This document shows positions 24,227-33,537 of a stretch of DNA of 64,000 nucleotides, one piece after another. This DNA is from DASQUK01 sp963756425. GTDB taxonomy: Bacteria > Actinomycetota > Acidimicrobiia > Acidimicrobiales > VFJN01. Within the stretch, counting starts at the first letter, position 1. Each line of letters opens with the position of its first letter. Position numbers and translations under genes: made by a program. The DNA is taken from contig CAVWNW010000018.1 in assembly GCA_963756425.1 (NCBI GenBank), positions 1-64,000 on the forward strand. Reading direction: 5' to 3'. The notes beneath the pieces were generated by a model. The model saw only the letters and a list, made by a program, of their open reading frames with translations. It searched no databases and was not told where the DNA came from.

Positions 24227-25024
24227 ATGAACTCACCCGCTCCCGGGTGGCACCCAGACCCCACGTCGCGCCACCAGTACCGCTACTGGGACGGCGACCG
24301 CTGGACCGACGACGTCGCCGACGGCGGCGTGGCATCCACCGACGCCCTCCACGAGGGTCCCGCGGCCGCTGCCGACCCGAACCCGACGGCGTCGGACGCC
24401 ACGCAACGCGTCGATCCCACCCGCCAGTACCCGGTGACCGGCGAGCAGGCCCCGACATCGCCGCCTTACTACGGCGGCGACCACGGCCCCGGCCAGCACG
24501 GCGACCACTACGGAACCGGCGATGCGCCGCCGGCGCCAGCGAGGAAGCGCCCTCCGACCGCCCTCATCGCCGCGCTCGCAGTGCTGGCGGTGGCGCTGGT
24601 CGGCGGGCTCGTGTACTTCCTCGTCCGGGACGACGACGACGGCTCGAGCGACAACGCCGCCACGGTCAGTGGCGAAGACACGACGACCACCGAGGGCGAG
24701 AGTCAGGACGGCAGCGACACTGGGAGCGGCGGCGGTGGCGACGGCGAGACCACCCTGCCCGACGACGTCGACGGCGAGAACGTCGACGAGTTGGTCGGGC
24801 TGATGGCCGAAGAGATGGCGGAGAGCTCGAACGGTGCCCTGACCCGCGAGGAGGCGACGTGCATCTCCCAGGGCATGCTCGACGAGCTGGGCCTGGAGCG
24901 GCTGGTCGACATCGGCGAATCCGCCGAGAACCCCTTCACCGATCCCGAGCTGACCTCACGACTGTTCAGCATCATGGAGGACTGCGGCGTCACCCTCGAG
25001 GACTTGGCAGCTCTGCCGGATTGA
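24227..25024 (+). CDS. DUF2510-containing membrane protein
   Basis: A 265-residue protein. The N-terminal PGWHPDPTSRHQYRYWDG is the DUF2510 motif, an actinobacterial domain on many membrane proteins. A low-complexity region precedes one membrane helix (LIAALAVLAVALVGGLVYFL). After it comes an acidic Ser/Thr/Gly linker and a C-terminal helical domain with two cysteines (EATCISQGML; MEDCGVTLED). The ribosome-binding AAGGACGG is upstream. Function unknown; it follows the sortase gene by 85 bp. Confidence 0.75.
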   Translation: MNSPAPGWHPDPTSRHQYRYWDGDRWTDDVADGGVASTDALHEGPAAAADPNPTASDATQRVDPTRQYPVTGEQAPTSPPYYGGDHGPGQHGDHYGTGDAPPAPARKRPPTALIAALAVLAVALVGGLVYFLVRDDDDGSSDNAATVSGEDTTTTEGESQDGSDTGSGGGGDGETTLPDDVDGENVDELVGLMAEEMAESSNGALTREEATCISQGMLDELGLERLVDIGESAENPFTDPELTSRLFSIMEDCGVTLEDLAALPD

Positions 25025-25089
25025 GCCCTGCGGTCGGCCGCACCGGTGGCAGGAGCGAGGATGAACGGGCGCGGATCGACGGGCGCGCC

Positions 25090-25359
25090 GTGACCGACCC
25101 GTCCAGCGACCCGGTGATCGTCCGCCGGCGGCGACTGGCCCGCTTGGCGGACCGCGGCCAGCGAGCGGGATACGCACTTTTCGGCGTCGCGATCGTCCTC
25201 TTCGTCGTCGGCTTCGCGGTCGGCTTCTCGTCGGGCATGGTCACCGCCGTGGTGGCGGCGCTGGTCGCCGGCTCGTTGGCCCTCGCGCCGGCGATCGTCA
25301 TCGGATACGCGGTGCGGGCAGCGGACCGCGACGACCGCGATCGCGGCCTGCCCCACTAG
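25090..25359 (+). CDS. Small two-helix membrane protein, unknown function
   Basis: An 89-residue protein read from a GTG at 25090. A basic N-terminus (VRRRRLARLADRGQRAG) leads to two hydrophobic segments (YALFGVAIVLFVVGFAVGF; VTAVVAALVAGSLALAPAIV) and a charged tail (AADRDDRDRG). The strong G/C third-position bias and position 65 bp after the DUF2510 gene support it being real. The start is not certain. Confidence 0.65.
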   Translation: MTDPSSDPVIVRRRRLARLADRGQRAGYALFGVAIVLFVVGFAVGFSSGMVTAVVAALVAGSLALAPAIVIGYAVRAADRDDRDRGLPH

Positions 25360-25409
25360 TGGGAGCGAGGGTTCACTAGGCGCACGCCCCGCGCTGGGGA
25401 CGGGCGGCT

Positions 25410-25425
25410 GTTACCGTTAGGTAAC
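25410..25425. promoter_or_regulatory. Operator candidate of the TetR gene
   Basis: Palindrome GTTACC-GTTA-GGTAAC, 24 bp upstream of the TetR start. The same arms and 4-nt spacing occur at 33363-33378 before an acyl-CoA dehydrogenase gene, so autoregulation and a shared regulon are plausible. Confidence 0.65.
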
Positions 25426-25449
25426 CCGGGAGGAAGGATTTCCGTCGTC

Positions 25450-26034
25450 GTGGCCACCCGCCTCTCCGCCGCTCACAGGCGCCGCCAGCTCGTCGAGGTC
25501 GCACTCCGGGTCTTCGCGGAACGGGGCTATCACGACGCCTCGATGAACGACATCGCCGAGGCGGCGGGGGTCACCAAGCCGGTCCTCTATCAGCACTTCA
25601 CATCGAAGCGCGAGCTGTTCAGCGAGCTGCTCACCGACGTGGGCACCGAGCTCCAGGAGACGATCACCAAGGCGGTGGCGGCCGCCCAGAGCCCGCACGA
25701 GATGGTCGAGCTCGGCTTCGCTGCCTACTTTCGGTACGTCGACCAGCACCGCGACGCGTTCCAACTCTTCTATGGCGGCGGCCTGGGGCGCGACGCCGGC
25801 TTCTCCGAGGTGGTCAACCAGGTCGAGACCGCCCTGGCCAACCTGGTCGCCGACCTGATCGAGATCGAGGGGCTCACCCCCGGGCAGCGGCGCGTGCTGG
25901 GCCACGGCATCGTAGGCATGATCGAGGGCGCGAGCACCTACTGGCTGCGGAGCAACAGCGACGCGGACCCCGCGGCCCTTGCGCATCAGCTCGCCGAGCT
26001 GGCCTGGCGGGGCCTGCGCGGCGTGCGCCCCTGA
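25450..26034 (+). CDS. TetR-family transcriptional regulator
   Basis: A 194-residue protein from a GTG at 25450 with AGGAAGG upstream. The N-terminal HTH is clear: RRQLVEVALRVFAERGYHDASMNDIAEAAGVTKPVLYQHFTSKREL. The C-terminal ligand domain (about 60-190) contains FFYGG-like aromatic residues (FQLFYGGGLGRD), often seen in fatty-acid related TetR proteins. A perfect operator-like palindrome is in its promoter. It is followed after 370 bp by an MMPL transporter. Confidence 0.88.
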   Translation: MATRLSAAHRRRQLVEVALRVFAERGYHDASMNDIAEAAGVTKPVLYQHFTSKRELFSELLTDVGTELQETITKAVAAAQSPHEMVELGFAAYFRYVDQHRDAFQLFYGGGLGRDAGFSEVVNQVETALANLVADLIEIEGLTPGQRRVLGHGIVGMIEGASTYWLRSNSDADPAALAHQLAELAWRGLRGVRP

Positions 26035-26404
26035 CCCGCCGCGCACCCCGACTGCCTCCACTGCCGACGGCCGCCGGCCCGACGCGACAACGCCGCCCGC
26101 AGGGGGGGTGCGAGCGGCGCCATCGCGGCTGCGGAGAGAAGCGAGGGAGGGGGGATCTCGCCCCTCGATCCGCAGATGTTTTCGAGGATGCAGTGTACGG
26201 CCCCCGCGGCGCGCGCAAACGTCACCCCCGAGTGGCACTCGTCACGTCCGGCGGCGGCGGATGTGACCCATGACCACGTGCGAGCTGAGCGGCCTCCGAA
26301 CAAGATGTCGCCCGGGCACCCCCAACCCGCGATGAGTTCTGCGCGGCTAAGGCGTCTAGCCGACCGAGAACCAGACCGATCGATCCCTGCCAGGAGGCAA
26401 ACGC
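26035..26404. other. 370-bp gap without a recognised gene
   Basis: No convincing coding signal on either strand. It includes a small inverted pair CCTCGA/TCGAGG around 26163-26190 and ends with an AGGAGG ribosome-binding site for the MMPL gene at about 26391-26396. It probably holds the MMPL promoter and leader. Confidence 0.5.
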
Positions 26405-28732
26405 GTGTTCTCCCGACTCGGCACCTGGTGCCATGACCGCCGGAAGCTCGTTCTTGGCCTCTGGGTGGGCGTGCTCGTCTTTGGATTCGCGGTCTCGGGA
26501 GCCGTGGGCAACGCCTTCCGCGATGAGTTCAACCTCCCCGACGTCGAGTCGAAGACCGGCTTCGACATCCTCGACGACAACTTCGGCGGCCAGGGCACGG
26601 GCGTCATCGGGACCATCGTGTTTCACGCCGACCAGGGCGTCGAGGACCCCGAAGTCGAGGCCGCGATGCAGGCCCTGTTCGACGAGGCGGCGCAGCTCAA
26701 CGACGTCACGGGCGTGGAGAGCCCCTATAGCGGTGAGGGCGCCCAGCAGATCGCGTCCGAGGGGCCGGAGGCGGGCCGGATCGCCTACGCCAACGTGGAG
26801 ATGCCCGACGACATCGAGTTCGCCCGGGCCGGAGAGATACGGGACGCGATCCTCGACGACGCGCCCCAGATCGACGGCCTCCGCATCGAGATGGGTGGGT
26901 TCATCTTCGGCGAGTTCGAGGAGCCGCAGTCCGAGGCCCTCGGGCTGGCGTTCGCCATCGTCATCCTGATCGTCGCCTTCGGCTCGGTCCTCGCCATGGG
27001 TCTGCCCGTCGGCGTCGCCCTGTTCGGCATCGGCCTCGGGACGGCGATCATCACCCTGCTGAGCCAGGTGCTCACGATCCCCGACTTCGCCACGTTCCTC
27101 GGCATCATGATCGGCCTCGGCGTCGGGATCGACTACGCGCTGCTCATCGTCACCCGCTACCGCGAGCAGCTCCACGCCGGCCACACCGTCCGGGAGTCGG
27201 TGGCGGTCGCCCTCGACACCGCCGGCCGCTCGGTCCTGTTCGCCGGAATCACGGTCGTGATCTCCCTGCTCGGCATGCTGCTGATGGGCGTCACGTTCAT
27301 CCAGGGCCTCGCCGTCGGGGCGGCCGCCGTGGTGGCGGTCACCGTGGCGGCGTCGCTGACCCTGCTCCCGGCGCTGATCGGCTTCGCCGGCAACCGGATC
27401 GAGCTGACGCGCTGGCGGGGCCTGATCGCCGCCGGTCTGGTCGCGGTCTTCCTGGCTGGTGTCGGGCTCGACCTTCCGGTGCTGACGGTCTGCCTGCCCC
27501 TGGCGGCGATCGTCTTGATCGTCGGCCTCTTCTTCGCCCCGCTCAAGCGGGAGGTGGTCCACCGGCCGCCGAAGCCGCGCCACGAGACGATCGCCTACCG
27601 CTGGAGCCGCGTCATCCAGCGTCGGCCGTGGACCTCGGCCCTGGTGGGTGTGGTGGTGCTGGGCGTCCTGGCGATCCCGGTGTTCAGCCTCCGGCTGGGA
27701 TTCTCCGACGAGTCCAACTTCGCCGACGACACCAGCACCAAGCAGGCCTACGACCTGCTGGTCGAGGGGTTCGGGCCCGGCTTCAACGGTCCGCTGATCC
27801 TGGCGGCCGAGCTGCCCGAGGGCACAAACCCCGGCGAGCTGGCGGCCATCACCGAAGCGGCGGCAGCCGATCCCGGGGTGGTGTTCGTCTCGGAGCCGCG
27901 CCCCAACGACCCCGACAACCCCACGGCCGTGATGTGGGAGCTCGTGCCGACCAGCGGGCCCCAGGACGAGGCGACGACCGACCTGGTCAGGCGCCTCCGC
28001 GACGATGTTCTGCCACCCGCCGAGGACGCCGCCGGCGTCGACGTGGCCGTCACGGGCAACGTCGCCGTGAACGTCGACTTCTCGCACTACCTGTCATCGC
28101 GGCTGCCCTACTTCTTCACCGCGGTGCTCGCACTGTCGTTCCTGTTGCTGATGGTGGTGTTCCGCTCGCTGCTGGTGCCGCTGAAGGCGGTCATCATGAA
28201 CCTGCTGTCCATCGGCGCCGCCTACGGGATCGTGGTTGCCCTGTTCCAGTGGGGCTGGTTGAGCGACCTGACCAACGTCGAACCGGCGCCGATCGAGCCG
28301 TGGGTGCCGATGATGCTGTTCGCCATCGTCTTCGGCTTGTCGATGGACTACGAGGTGTTCCTGCTGTCCCGGGTTCGCGAGGAGTGGCACCGCACCGGCG
28401 ACAGCCGCACCTCGGTCGCCGACGGCCTGGCCGCGACCGCCAAGGTCATCACCGCGGCGGCGGCGATCATGGTGTTCGTATTCGGCACGTTCATCCTCGA
28501 GAACGAGCGCACGGTGAAGCTCATGGGCACCGGCCTGGCGGCGGCGATCCTGCTCGACGCCACCATCGTCCGCCTCTTGCTGGTGCCGGCAACTATGGAG
28601 CTGCTCGGCGACCGCAACTGGTGGCTGCCCCGCTGGCTCGACCGGATCCTGCCCGACATCGACGTGGAGGGCCACGCCGAACCGGTGGTCGAGGAGCCCG
28701 AGCCCGAGCGCACCCCGGCGGGTGTCGGATGA
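26405..28732 (+). CDS. MMPL/RND-family membrane transporter
   Basis: A 775-residue transporter from a GTG at 26405 with AGGAGG 8 bp upstream. It has the MMPL layout: one N-terminal helix, a periplasmic loop (about 40-175), five helices, an RND-type central region, a second loop (about 440-560) and five further helices. The proton-relay motifs GVGIDYALLIVTRYRE and GLSMDYEVFLLSRVRE appear in both halves. Related proteins export lipids in mycobacteria; the substrate here is unknown. The upstream TetR gene may control it. Confidence 0.9.
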   Translation: MFSRLGTWCHDRRKLVLGLWVGVLVFGFAVSGAVGNAFRDEFNLPDVESKTGFDILDDNFGGQGTGVIGTIVFHADQGVEDPEVEAAMQALFDEAAQLNDVTGVESPYSGEGAQQIASEGPEAGRIAYANVEMPDDIEFARAGEIRDAILDDAPQIDGLRIEMGGFIFGEFEEPQSEALGLAFAIVILIVAFGSVLAMGLPVGVALFGIGLGTAIITLLSQVLTIPDFATFLGIMIGLGVGIDYALLIVTRYREQLHAGHTVRESVAVALDTAGRSVLFAGITVVISLLGMLLMGVTFIQGLAVGAAAVVAVTVAASLTLLPALIGFAGNRIELTRWRGLIAAGLVAVFLAGVGLDLPVLTVCLPLAAIVLIVGLFFAPLKREVVHRPPKPRHETIAYRWSRVIQRRPWTSALVGVVVLGVLAIPVFSLRLGFSDESNFADDTSTKQAYDLLVEGFGPGFNGPLILAAELPEGTNPGELAAITEAAAADPGVVFVSEPRPNDPDNPTAVMWELVPTSGPQDEATTDLVRRLRDDVLPPAEDAAGVDVAVTGNVAVNVDFSHYLSSRLPYFFTAVLALSFLLLMVVFRSLLVPLKAVIMNLLSIGAAYGIVVALFQWGWLSDLTNVEPAPIEPWVPMMLFAIVFGLSMDYEVFLLSRVREEWHRTGDSRTSVADGLAATAKVITAAAAIMVFVFGTFILENERTVKLMGTGLAAAILLDATIVRLLLVPATMELLGDRNWWLPRWLDRILPDIDVEGHAEPVVEEPEPERTPAGVG

Positions 28733-28782
28733 TCGGCAACCGCACCGGGCTCAACGCCGGGGGGATGCGCTAGAACGCGGGT

Positions 28783-29076
28783 ATGGCGTACTTCGTGGTC
28801 CTCCGTCGGACCGGCCCGCAGTGGGATCCGTCCCGGCCGATGGAGGAGCAATCGGACTGGCCGGCGCATGCGGCCTTCATGGATGGGCTCGTGGCGAGTG
28901 GCTTCGTCGTGCTGGGCGGGCCGCTCGCCGACGAGCGGAGGGTGGTGTTGGCGATCGACGCCGAGTCGGAGGACACGGTGCGCGCCACGCTCGGCCGCGA
29001 TCCCTGGAGCGGGACGCACCTGGAGCTCGACGCGGTCGAGCCCTGGACCATCCGGCTCGACGGGCGCCATCGCTAG
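28783..29076 (+). CDS. YciI-like domain protein
   Basis: A 97-residue protein matching the YCII fold: MAYFVVLRRTGP, the central LVASGFVVLGGPLADER and the closing WSGTHLELDAVEPWTI. The fold has conserved acidic/His residues but no established activity. It lies 50 bp after the MMPL gene. Confidence 0.75.
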   Translation: MAYFVVLRRTGPQWDPSRPMEEQSDWPAHAAFMDGLVASGFVVLGGPLADERRVVLAIDAESEDTVRATLGRDPWSGTHLELDAVEPWTIRLDGRHR

Positions 29077-29137
29077 CGACAGCAGCGCCGCGGCCGCGTG
29101 CCGATGAGTTCGGCGGCACCGCGCCGTCTGAGTCCGC

Positions 29138-30335
29138 ATGAGCGGATTCGAACCTGGGCAGCTCGAGCGGCTGCGACGGCTCATGGCCGACCACGTCGAA
29201 CGCGACACCGTCGGGGGCGTCGCCTGGATCGCGTCCCGCGACGACGACGTCGAGGTGGGGGTCGCGGGCACGCTGACCCGCGGCGAGGTCGACCCCGTCC
29301 GCCGGGACTCCATCTTCCGGATCTCGTCGATGACCAAGCCGATCGTCGCCGCCGGTGCGCTGGTGCTCGTCGAGGAATGCCGCCTCCGGCTCGAGGACCC
29401 CGTCGACGCGCTGCTGCCTGAGCTGGCCGGCAGGCGAGTGCTCGTCGACCCCCGGGGGCCGATCGACGGGGACACCGTCCCGGCCGATCGGCCGATCACG
29501 GTCGAGGATGTGCTCACCTTCCGGCTCGGGCTCGGCATGGACTTCTCGGCGCCGTGGCCGCAGCCACTGCTGGAGGCGATGAGCGAGCTGGGCCTGGGCG
29601 CCGGCCCCCCGGAACCCCAGGTGCCGCCCGAGCCCGACGAGTGGATGCGCCGGCTCTCCACGTTGCCCTTGCTCTACCAGCCCGGGGAGCGGTGGCTGTA
29701 CGACACCGGCGCGGACGTGCTCGGGGTGCTGATCGCCCGGGCATCCGATCAGGCACTCGACGTGTTCCTGCAGGAGCGGGTGTTCGAACCGCTGGGGATG
29801 GTCGACACGGGCTTCGCGACCCGCCACGTCGATCGCCTCGGCACCTCATACACGACCGACCCGGAGACCCACGAGCCGCGTCGTGTACGACGCCCCTCAG
29901 GGCCAGTGGGCCAAGCCGCCGGCCTTCCCCTCCGGCGCGGGCGGCCTGGTGTCGACCGTCGATGACTACCACGCCTTCGCCCGCTTGTTGCTGTCCGGCG
30001 GCCGCCTGCCCGACGCGTCGCGCCTGCTGTCCGGGGCATCGGTGGAGGCAATGGTCTCCGACCACCTCCACGTCGACCGGGGCGGGCGGTCACCGTCCCC
30101 GGATGGGTCGCAAGGCTGGGGGTACGGGGTCGGCGTCCAGCTCCGGCGTTCGGGTCTGACCCGCCCTGCCGGCAGCTACGGATGGGGTGGCGGCATGGGC
30201 AGCTCGTGGGCCAACGACCCCGACCGGCGCCTGGCCGGTGTCCTGCTCACGACCGACGCGTTCGCGGGCCCCTTCCCACCACCGGCCGTCATCCAGGACT
30301 TCTGGACCTGCATCTACACCGCGCTCGCCGACTGA
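29138..30335 (+). pseudogene. Serine hydrolase (class C beta-lactamase family), frameshifted
   Basis: Frame 1 (29138 onwards) gives the N-terminal two thirds with the SxxK motif S64-M-T-K67 in FRISSMTKPIVAAG and the YDTGADVLG segment holding the catalytic Tyr. At about 29872-29885, after DPETHEPR, the frame breaks; a one-base shift continues as VYDAPQGQWAKPPAFPSGAG through TVDDYHAFARLLL and the closing GSYGWGGGMGSSW to the stop at 30335. Both parts are clearly one protein of about 400 residues. One extra base is present relative to the ancestor. Family members include esterases and penicillin-binding-like hydrolases. Confidence 0.8.
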
Positions 30336-30342
30336 AGCACGC

Positions 30343-30381
30343 GGCCGGGCGGTAAGTGGCTTGAGGCAGCCTCGCCCGGCC
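30343..30381. terminator. Hairpin between serine hydrolase and thioesterase genes
   Basis: Arms GGCCGGGCG and CGCCCGGCC with a 21-nt loop, starting 8 bp after the hydrolase stop. No U-tract. Confidence 0.45.
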
Positions 30382-30396
30382 GGGCACGCTGCCGGG

Positions 30397-31237
30397 GTGG
30401 GCGACCTGGCGAACGACACGGAGGTGCGGCCGAGCGGCGAGGGCAGCTACGAGGCCACGCTCAGCGCCGACTGGGAGATCTGGGGACCGATGGGCGGGTA
30501 CGTGGCCGCCTGTGCCCTGCGGGCGGCGGGGGCGTCGACGGATATGGCCCGGCCGGCCGCGTTCTCGTGCCACTACCTCGGCGTCGCCGACTTCGGACAG
30601 CGTCGACCTGCGGGTCGAGGCCCGCAGGAATGGCCGGACGGCTGCCTCGCAGCGGGTCGAGGTCACCCAGGGCGGCCGCCCGATCCTCGACGCCATGGTG
30701 TGGAGCGTCGGAGACGTCGCAGGGCTGGAACACGACGAGACGTCGGCTCCGGCCGTCCCCGATCCTGATGACCTCCCCGAGATCGGCGAGCTGCTGCCCG
30801 AGGACGCTGCGCCACCGTTCCCGTTCTGGAACAACCTCGAGGCCAAGCCCCTCGCGTTCGAGGCCCAGTGGCCACCGGACGGCCCCCGGCCCGCGCGGTG
30901 GCAGGAGTGGCTGCGCTTCACGCCGACGGCGACCTTCGACGACCCCTGGGTCGACGCCGCCCGCTGCGTGATCCTGGTCGACCTGCCGAGCTGGCCGTCG
31001 GCCCACCGCCCGCACGCGTGGAAGCAGCCCCCGTTCATGGCGCCGACCCTCGACCTCAACGTGGCCTTCCACCGGCCCACCTCGGGGCGGGACTGGCTGC
31101 TGTGCGACGGCGCAGCGCCGCTGTCGACGGGCGGCCTCTTCGGCTGGAACGCCCGGGTCTGGTCCACGGGCGGCCAGCTCCACGCATCTGGCGGCGGGCA
31201 ATGCCTGTACCGGCGCCTGCCGGCGTCAGGGGGCTGA
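30397..31237 (+). pseudogene. Acyl-CoA thioesterase (TesB-like double hotdog), frameshifted
   Basis: Starts at a GTG at 30397 (VGDLANDTEVRPS). The first part has the hotdog signature DWEIWGPMGGYVAACALRAA and SCHYLGVADF. At about 30590-30600 a one-base shift is needed to continue as SVDLRVEARRNGRTAASQRV, WSVGDVAGLEHDE and finally GGLFGWNARVWSTGGQLHA. The assembled protein of about 280 residues is a complete double-hotdog thioesterase. As written, it would be truncated. It is the second frameshifted gene in 2 kb. Confidence 0.75.
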
Positions 31238-31272
31238 CGGCGGGGTCGGGAGGCGTCTCGTAGTGTGAGGCG

Positions 31273-31536
31273 GTGCGCCATGCACGCGCGCAAGCGCTCG
31301 ACGAGTTGGAGCCGTTCCTGGAGCGGCTGCGGGCCGTTCCCGGCCTCGTCGAGAAGAACCGGGGTGTCTTCTACGTGCGGTCGACGGCGTTCCTCCACTT
31401 CCACGAGGACCCGTCCGGGCTGCACGCCGACGTGAGGCTCGGGTCCGAGTTCAGCCGCTTTCACGTGGAGACCGAGGAGGAACGCGACGAGCTCCTCACG
31501 CGCATCCAGGAGGTCCGGGCGCAGGCACGTCCGTGA
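31273..31536 (+). CDS. Conserved hypothetical protein, 87 residues
   Basis: From a GTG at 31273: an N-terminal helix (ALDELEPFLERLRAVPGLVE), two or three strands (GVFYVRSTAFLHFHEDPSG; LHADVRLG) and a C-terminal helix (EEERDELLTRIQEVRAQ). This looks like a small alpha-beta fold; composition is coding-like. No family name can be given. Confidence 0.65.
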   Translation: MRHARAQALDELEPFLERLRAVPGLVEKNRGVFYVRSTAFLHFHEDPSGLHADVRLGSEFSRFHVETEEERDELLTRIQEVRAQARP

Positions 31537-31643
31537 CGACCACCGGGTCGACGTTCCTGGCGCAGGAATGGTTGCTGACCAACCAATCCCGCTTCAGGAA
31601 CGGTGGATCTGCGGCCTTGCGCTCGTGAAATGCGCCGCCTGGC

Positions 31644-32072
31644 TCACGTACGAAGGCATTCAGGGAGCTCGGCCAGGGCTTCGTCGATCGATAGCAGCCG
31701 GCCGGCTCGTAGGTCGTCGTCGGGCACCCAGTCGGGGAAGGACTGTTCCTGCACCCGGTGGGCGCCGGTGCTCGTGTGCTCCTCGCGGATGGCGGCGAGG
31801 CGATCGGGCGGGAACCGGTCCGCAACCCTGACCAGCGCGGGCCAGACCCGGCGGTGCACCAGCGTCACCCGTCCGTTCACGAGACGGGTCCTGACCACGT
31901 CGGGGGATCCTGTGAGGCGGTTGATCGCGTCGAAAATCGCGTGACTCTGGGGGTGCGACCACCAGCTCCCTCGGATCGACTCACCGGCGACCATCTCGGC
32001 GACGTTCGGCAGCGGCCCACGCGCCGACTCGAGCAGCATGCCCTGCTCGGCGAGGGTTGCCAGGAGATCCAC
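31644..32072 (-). CDS. Conserved hypothetical protein, 142 residues
   Basis: Begins MDLLATLAEQGMLLESARGP and contains GESIRGSWWSHPQSHAIFDA, TRLVNGRVTLVHRRVWPALV and EEHTSTGAHRVQEQSFPDWV. The GSWWSHPQ and LVNGRVTLVHRR segments are reminiscent of an uncharacterised actinobacterial family; a winged-helix-like fold is possible. No function can be stated. It lies 38 bp downstream of the acyl-CoA dehydrogenase gene, in the same direction. Confidence 0.65.
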   Translation of the reverse strand: MDLLATLAEQGMLLESARGPLPNVAEMVAGESIRGSWWSHPQSHAIFDAINRLTGSPDVVRTRLVNGRVTLVHRRVWPALVRVADRFPPDRLAAIREEHTSTGAHRVQEQSFPDWVPDDDLRAGRLLSIDEALAELPECLRT

Positions 32073-32110
32073 GGCCGCGATCCTGCGTGCCGGCTAGCTG
32101 CAGCTGCCGG

Positions 32111-33328
32111 CTACTCGATGCGCAGGCCGCTGATCGCCCGGGCGATGACGAGCTGCTGGATCTGCTCGGTGCCCTCGAAGATGTCGTAGATCTTGGCGTC
32201 GCGGTGCATGCGCTCGACGGGGTACTCGCGCGTGTAGCCGTAGCCGCCGAGGATCTGGATGGCGCGCTCGGTGACCCACACCGCCGTGCGTCCGGCCTTG
32301 AGCTTCGACATCGAGCCCTCGGCGTTCTTGTAGCCGCCGTTGCGGGCCAGCCACGCGGCCCGGTGGACGAGCAGCCGGGCGGCGTCGATCTCAGTCGCCA
32401 TGTCGGCGAGCATGAACGCGATCGCCTGGTTCTCGATGATCGGCTTGCCGAACGCCTTGCGCTCCTTGGCGTAGTCGAGCGCGTACTCGTAGGCGGCCCG
32501 GGCGATGCCGACGGCCATGGCGCCGACGGCGGGCCGGGTGGCCTCGAAGGTGGCCATGGCCGGCTGCTTGGCGCCGGTCCTCTGTTGCTCGCGGGCCCGC
32601 GCCAGCTTCTCGTCCAGCTTCTCCTTGCCGCCGAGCAACAGCCGGCCGGGCAGGCGCACGTCCTCGAGGACGACCTCGGCCGTGTGCGATGCCTTGATCC
32701 CGTGCTTGAGGTACTTCTGGCCCTGCGACAGCCCCTTGGTCCCCGGCGGGACGACGAAGCTGGCCTGGCCCCGGCCCTTGAGCTTGGGATCGACCGTGGC
32801 CACGACGACGTGGACGTCGGCGATGCCCCCGTTGGTGATCCACGCCTTGGTGCCGTTGAGCACCCACTCGTCCGTCGCCTCGTCATACGTCGCCCGCGTC
32901 TTGAGCGAGCTGACGTCGGACCCCGCATCGGCCTCCGACACGCAGAAGGCGCCGAGCTGGATCTTGTCGGCGGTGCCGAAGCACTGCGGCACCCACTCCA
33001 TCACCTGGTCGGGCAGGCCAGTGCCGGCGATGCCGGCGGCGGCGAGGCCCGAACCGAAGATGGACAGGCCGATGCCGGCGTCGCCCCAGAACAGTTCCTC
33101 CAGCGCCACCGGGAGGGTCAGGCCCGACGTGTCGCCGAGCGACGCCTGGGCGAAGAAGTCGAAGGAGTAGAGCCCGATCTTGGCCGCCTCCTCGACGATC
33201 GGCCAGGGGAACTCCTCGCGCTCGTCCCACTCGTGTGCCGCGGGGCGAACGACCTCCTCGGCGAAGTCGTGGACCCATTTCTGGATCTGTTGTTGATCTT
33301 CGCTCAGGTTCAACGAGAACTCAGCCAT
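32111..33328 (-). CDS. Acyl-CoA dehydrogenase
   Basis: A 405-residue flavoprotein with the standard N-terminal helical, beta and C-terminal helical domains. The first signature is LGAFCVSEADAGSDVSSLKT; the second is RAIQILGGYGYTREYPVERM, followed by DAKIYDIFEGTEQIQ with the catalytic Glu (EGT). It oxidises acyl-CoA to 2-enoyl-CoA and passes electrons to ETF (etfB at the left edge). A palindrome matching the TetR operator at 25410-25425 lies 35 bp upstream of its start. Confidence 0.93.
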   Translation of the reverse strand: MAEFSLNLSEDQQQIQKWVHDFAEEVVRPAAHEWDEREEFPWPIVEEAAKIGLYSFDFFAQASLGDTSGLTLPVALEELFWGDAGIGLSIFGSGLAAAGIAGTGLPDQVMEWVPQCFGTADKIQLGAFCVSEADAGSDVSSLKTRATYDEATDEWVLNGTKAWITNGGIADVHVVVATVDPKLKGRGQASFVVPPGTKGLSQGQKYLKHGIKASHTAEVVLEDVRLPGRLLLGGKEKLDEKLARAREQQRTGAKQPAMATFEATRPAVGAMAVGIARAAYEYALDYAKERKAFGKPIIENQAIAFMLADMATEIDAARLLVHRAAWLARNGGYKNAEGSMSKLKAGRTAVWVTERAIQILGGYGYTREYPVERMHRDAKIYDIFEGTEQIQQLVIARAISGLRIE

Positions 33329-33362
33329 CCCACTTGCCCTTGGTCATGCGGCGATCCGATGA

Positions 33363-33378
33363 GTTACCGGTCGGTAAC
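33363..33378. promoter_or_regulatory. Operator candidate upstream of acyl-CoA dehydrogenase
   Basis: GTTACC-GGTC-GGTAAC, identical arms and spacing to the palindrome before the TetR gene at 25450. It would place the dehydrogenase under that regulator or a close paralogue. Confidence 0.6.
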
Positions 33379-33489
33379 AAAGACTACCAACCCATCCCCC
33401 TGTGTCGAAACGGGTGGGACAACCCCCACCCGTAAACGCCGGGGTCCCCCATCGGTGACGAGCGCACGCCTCGGCCCCTCGGCCCGGAA

Positions 33490-33533
33490 CCTGCCGCCGA
33501 AATGGTGGCCATAGCCACCGATCCTGCGGCAAG
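33490..33533. repeat. 44-bp palindromic repeat, degenerate copy after cysS
   Basis: Begins CCTGCCGCCGAAATGGTGGC and ends with a partly complementary arm (GATCCTGCGGCAAG). It is a diverged relative of the copies at 43663-43706 and 49169-49212, the same length, and lies 4 bp beyond the cysS stop, so it may terminate cysS. Confidence 0.65.
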
Positions 33534-33537
33534 AAGC

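Noticed and set aside
29136..29165. A tRNA T-arm-like sequence (GGATTCGAACC on the plus strand, complement of GGTTCGAATCC).
   Set aside because: It is the first codons of the serine hydrolase gene; no acceptor stem, D-arm or anticodon arm could be built on either strand.
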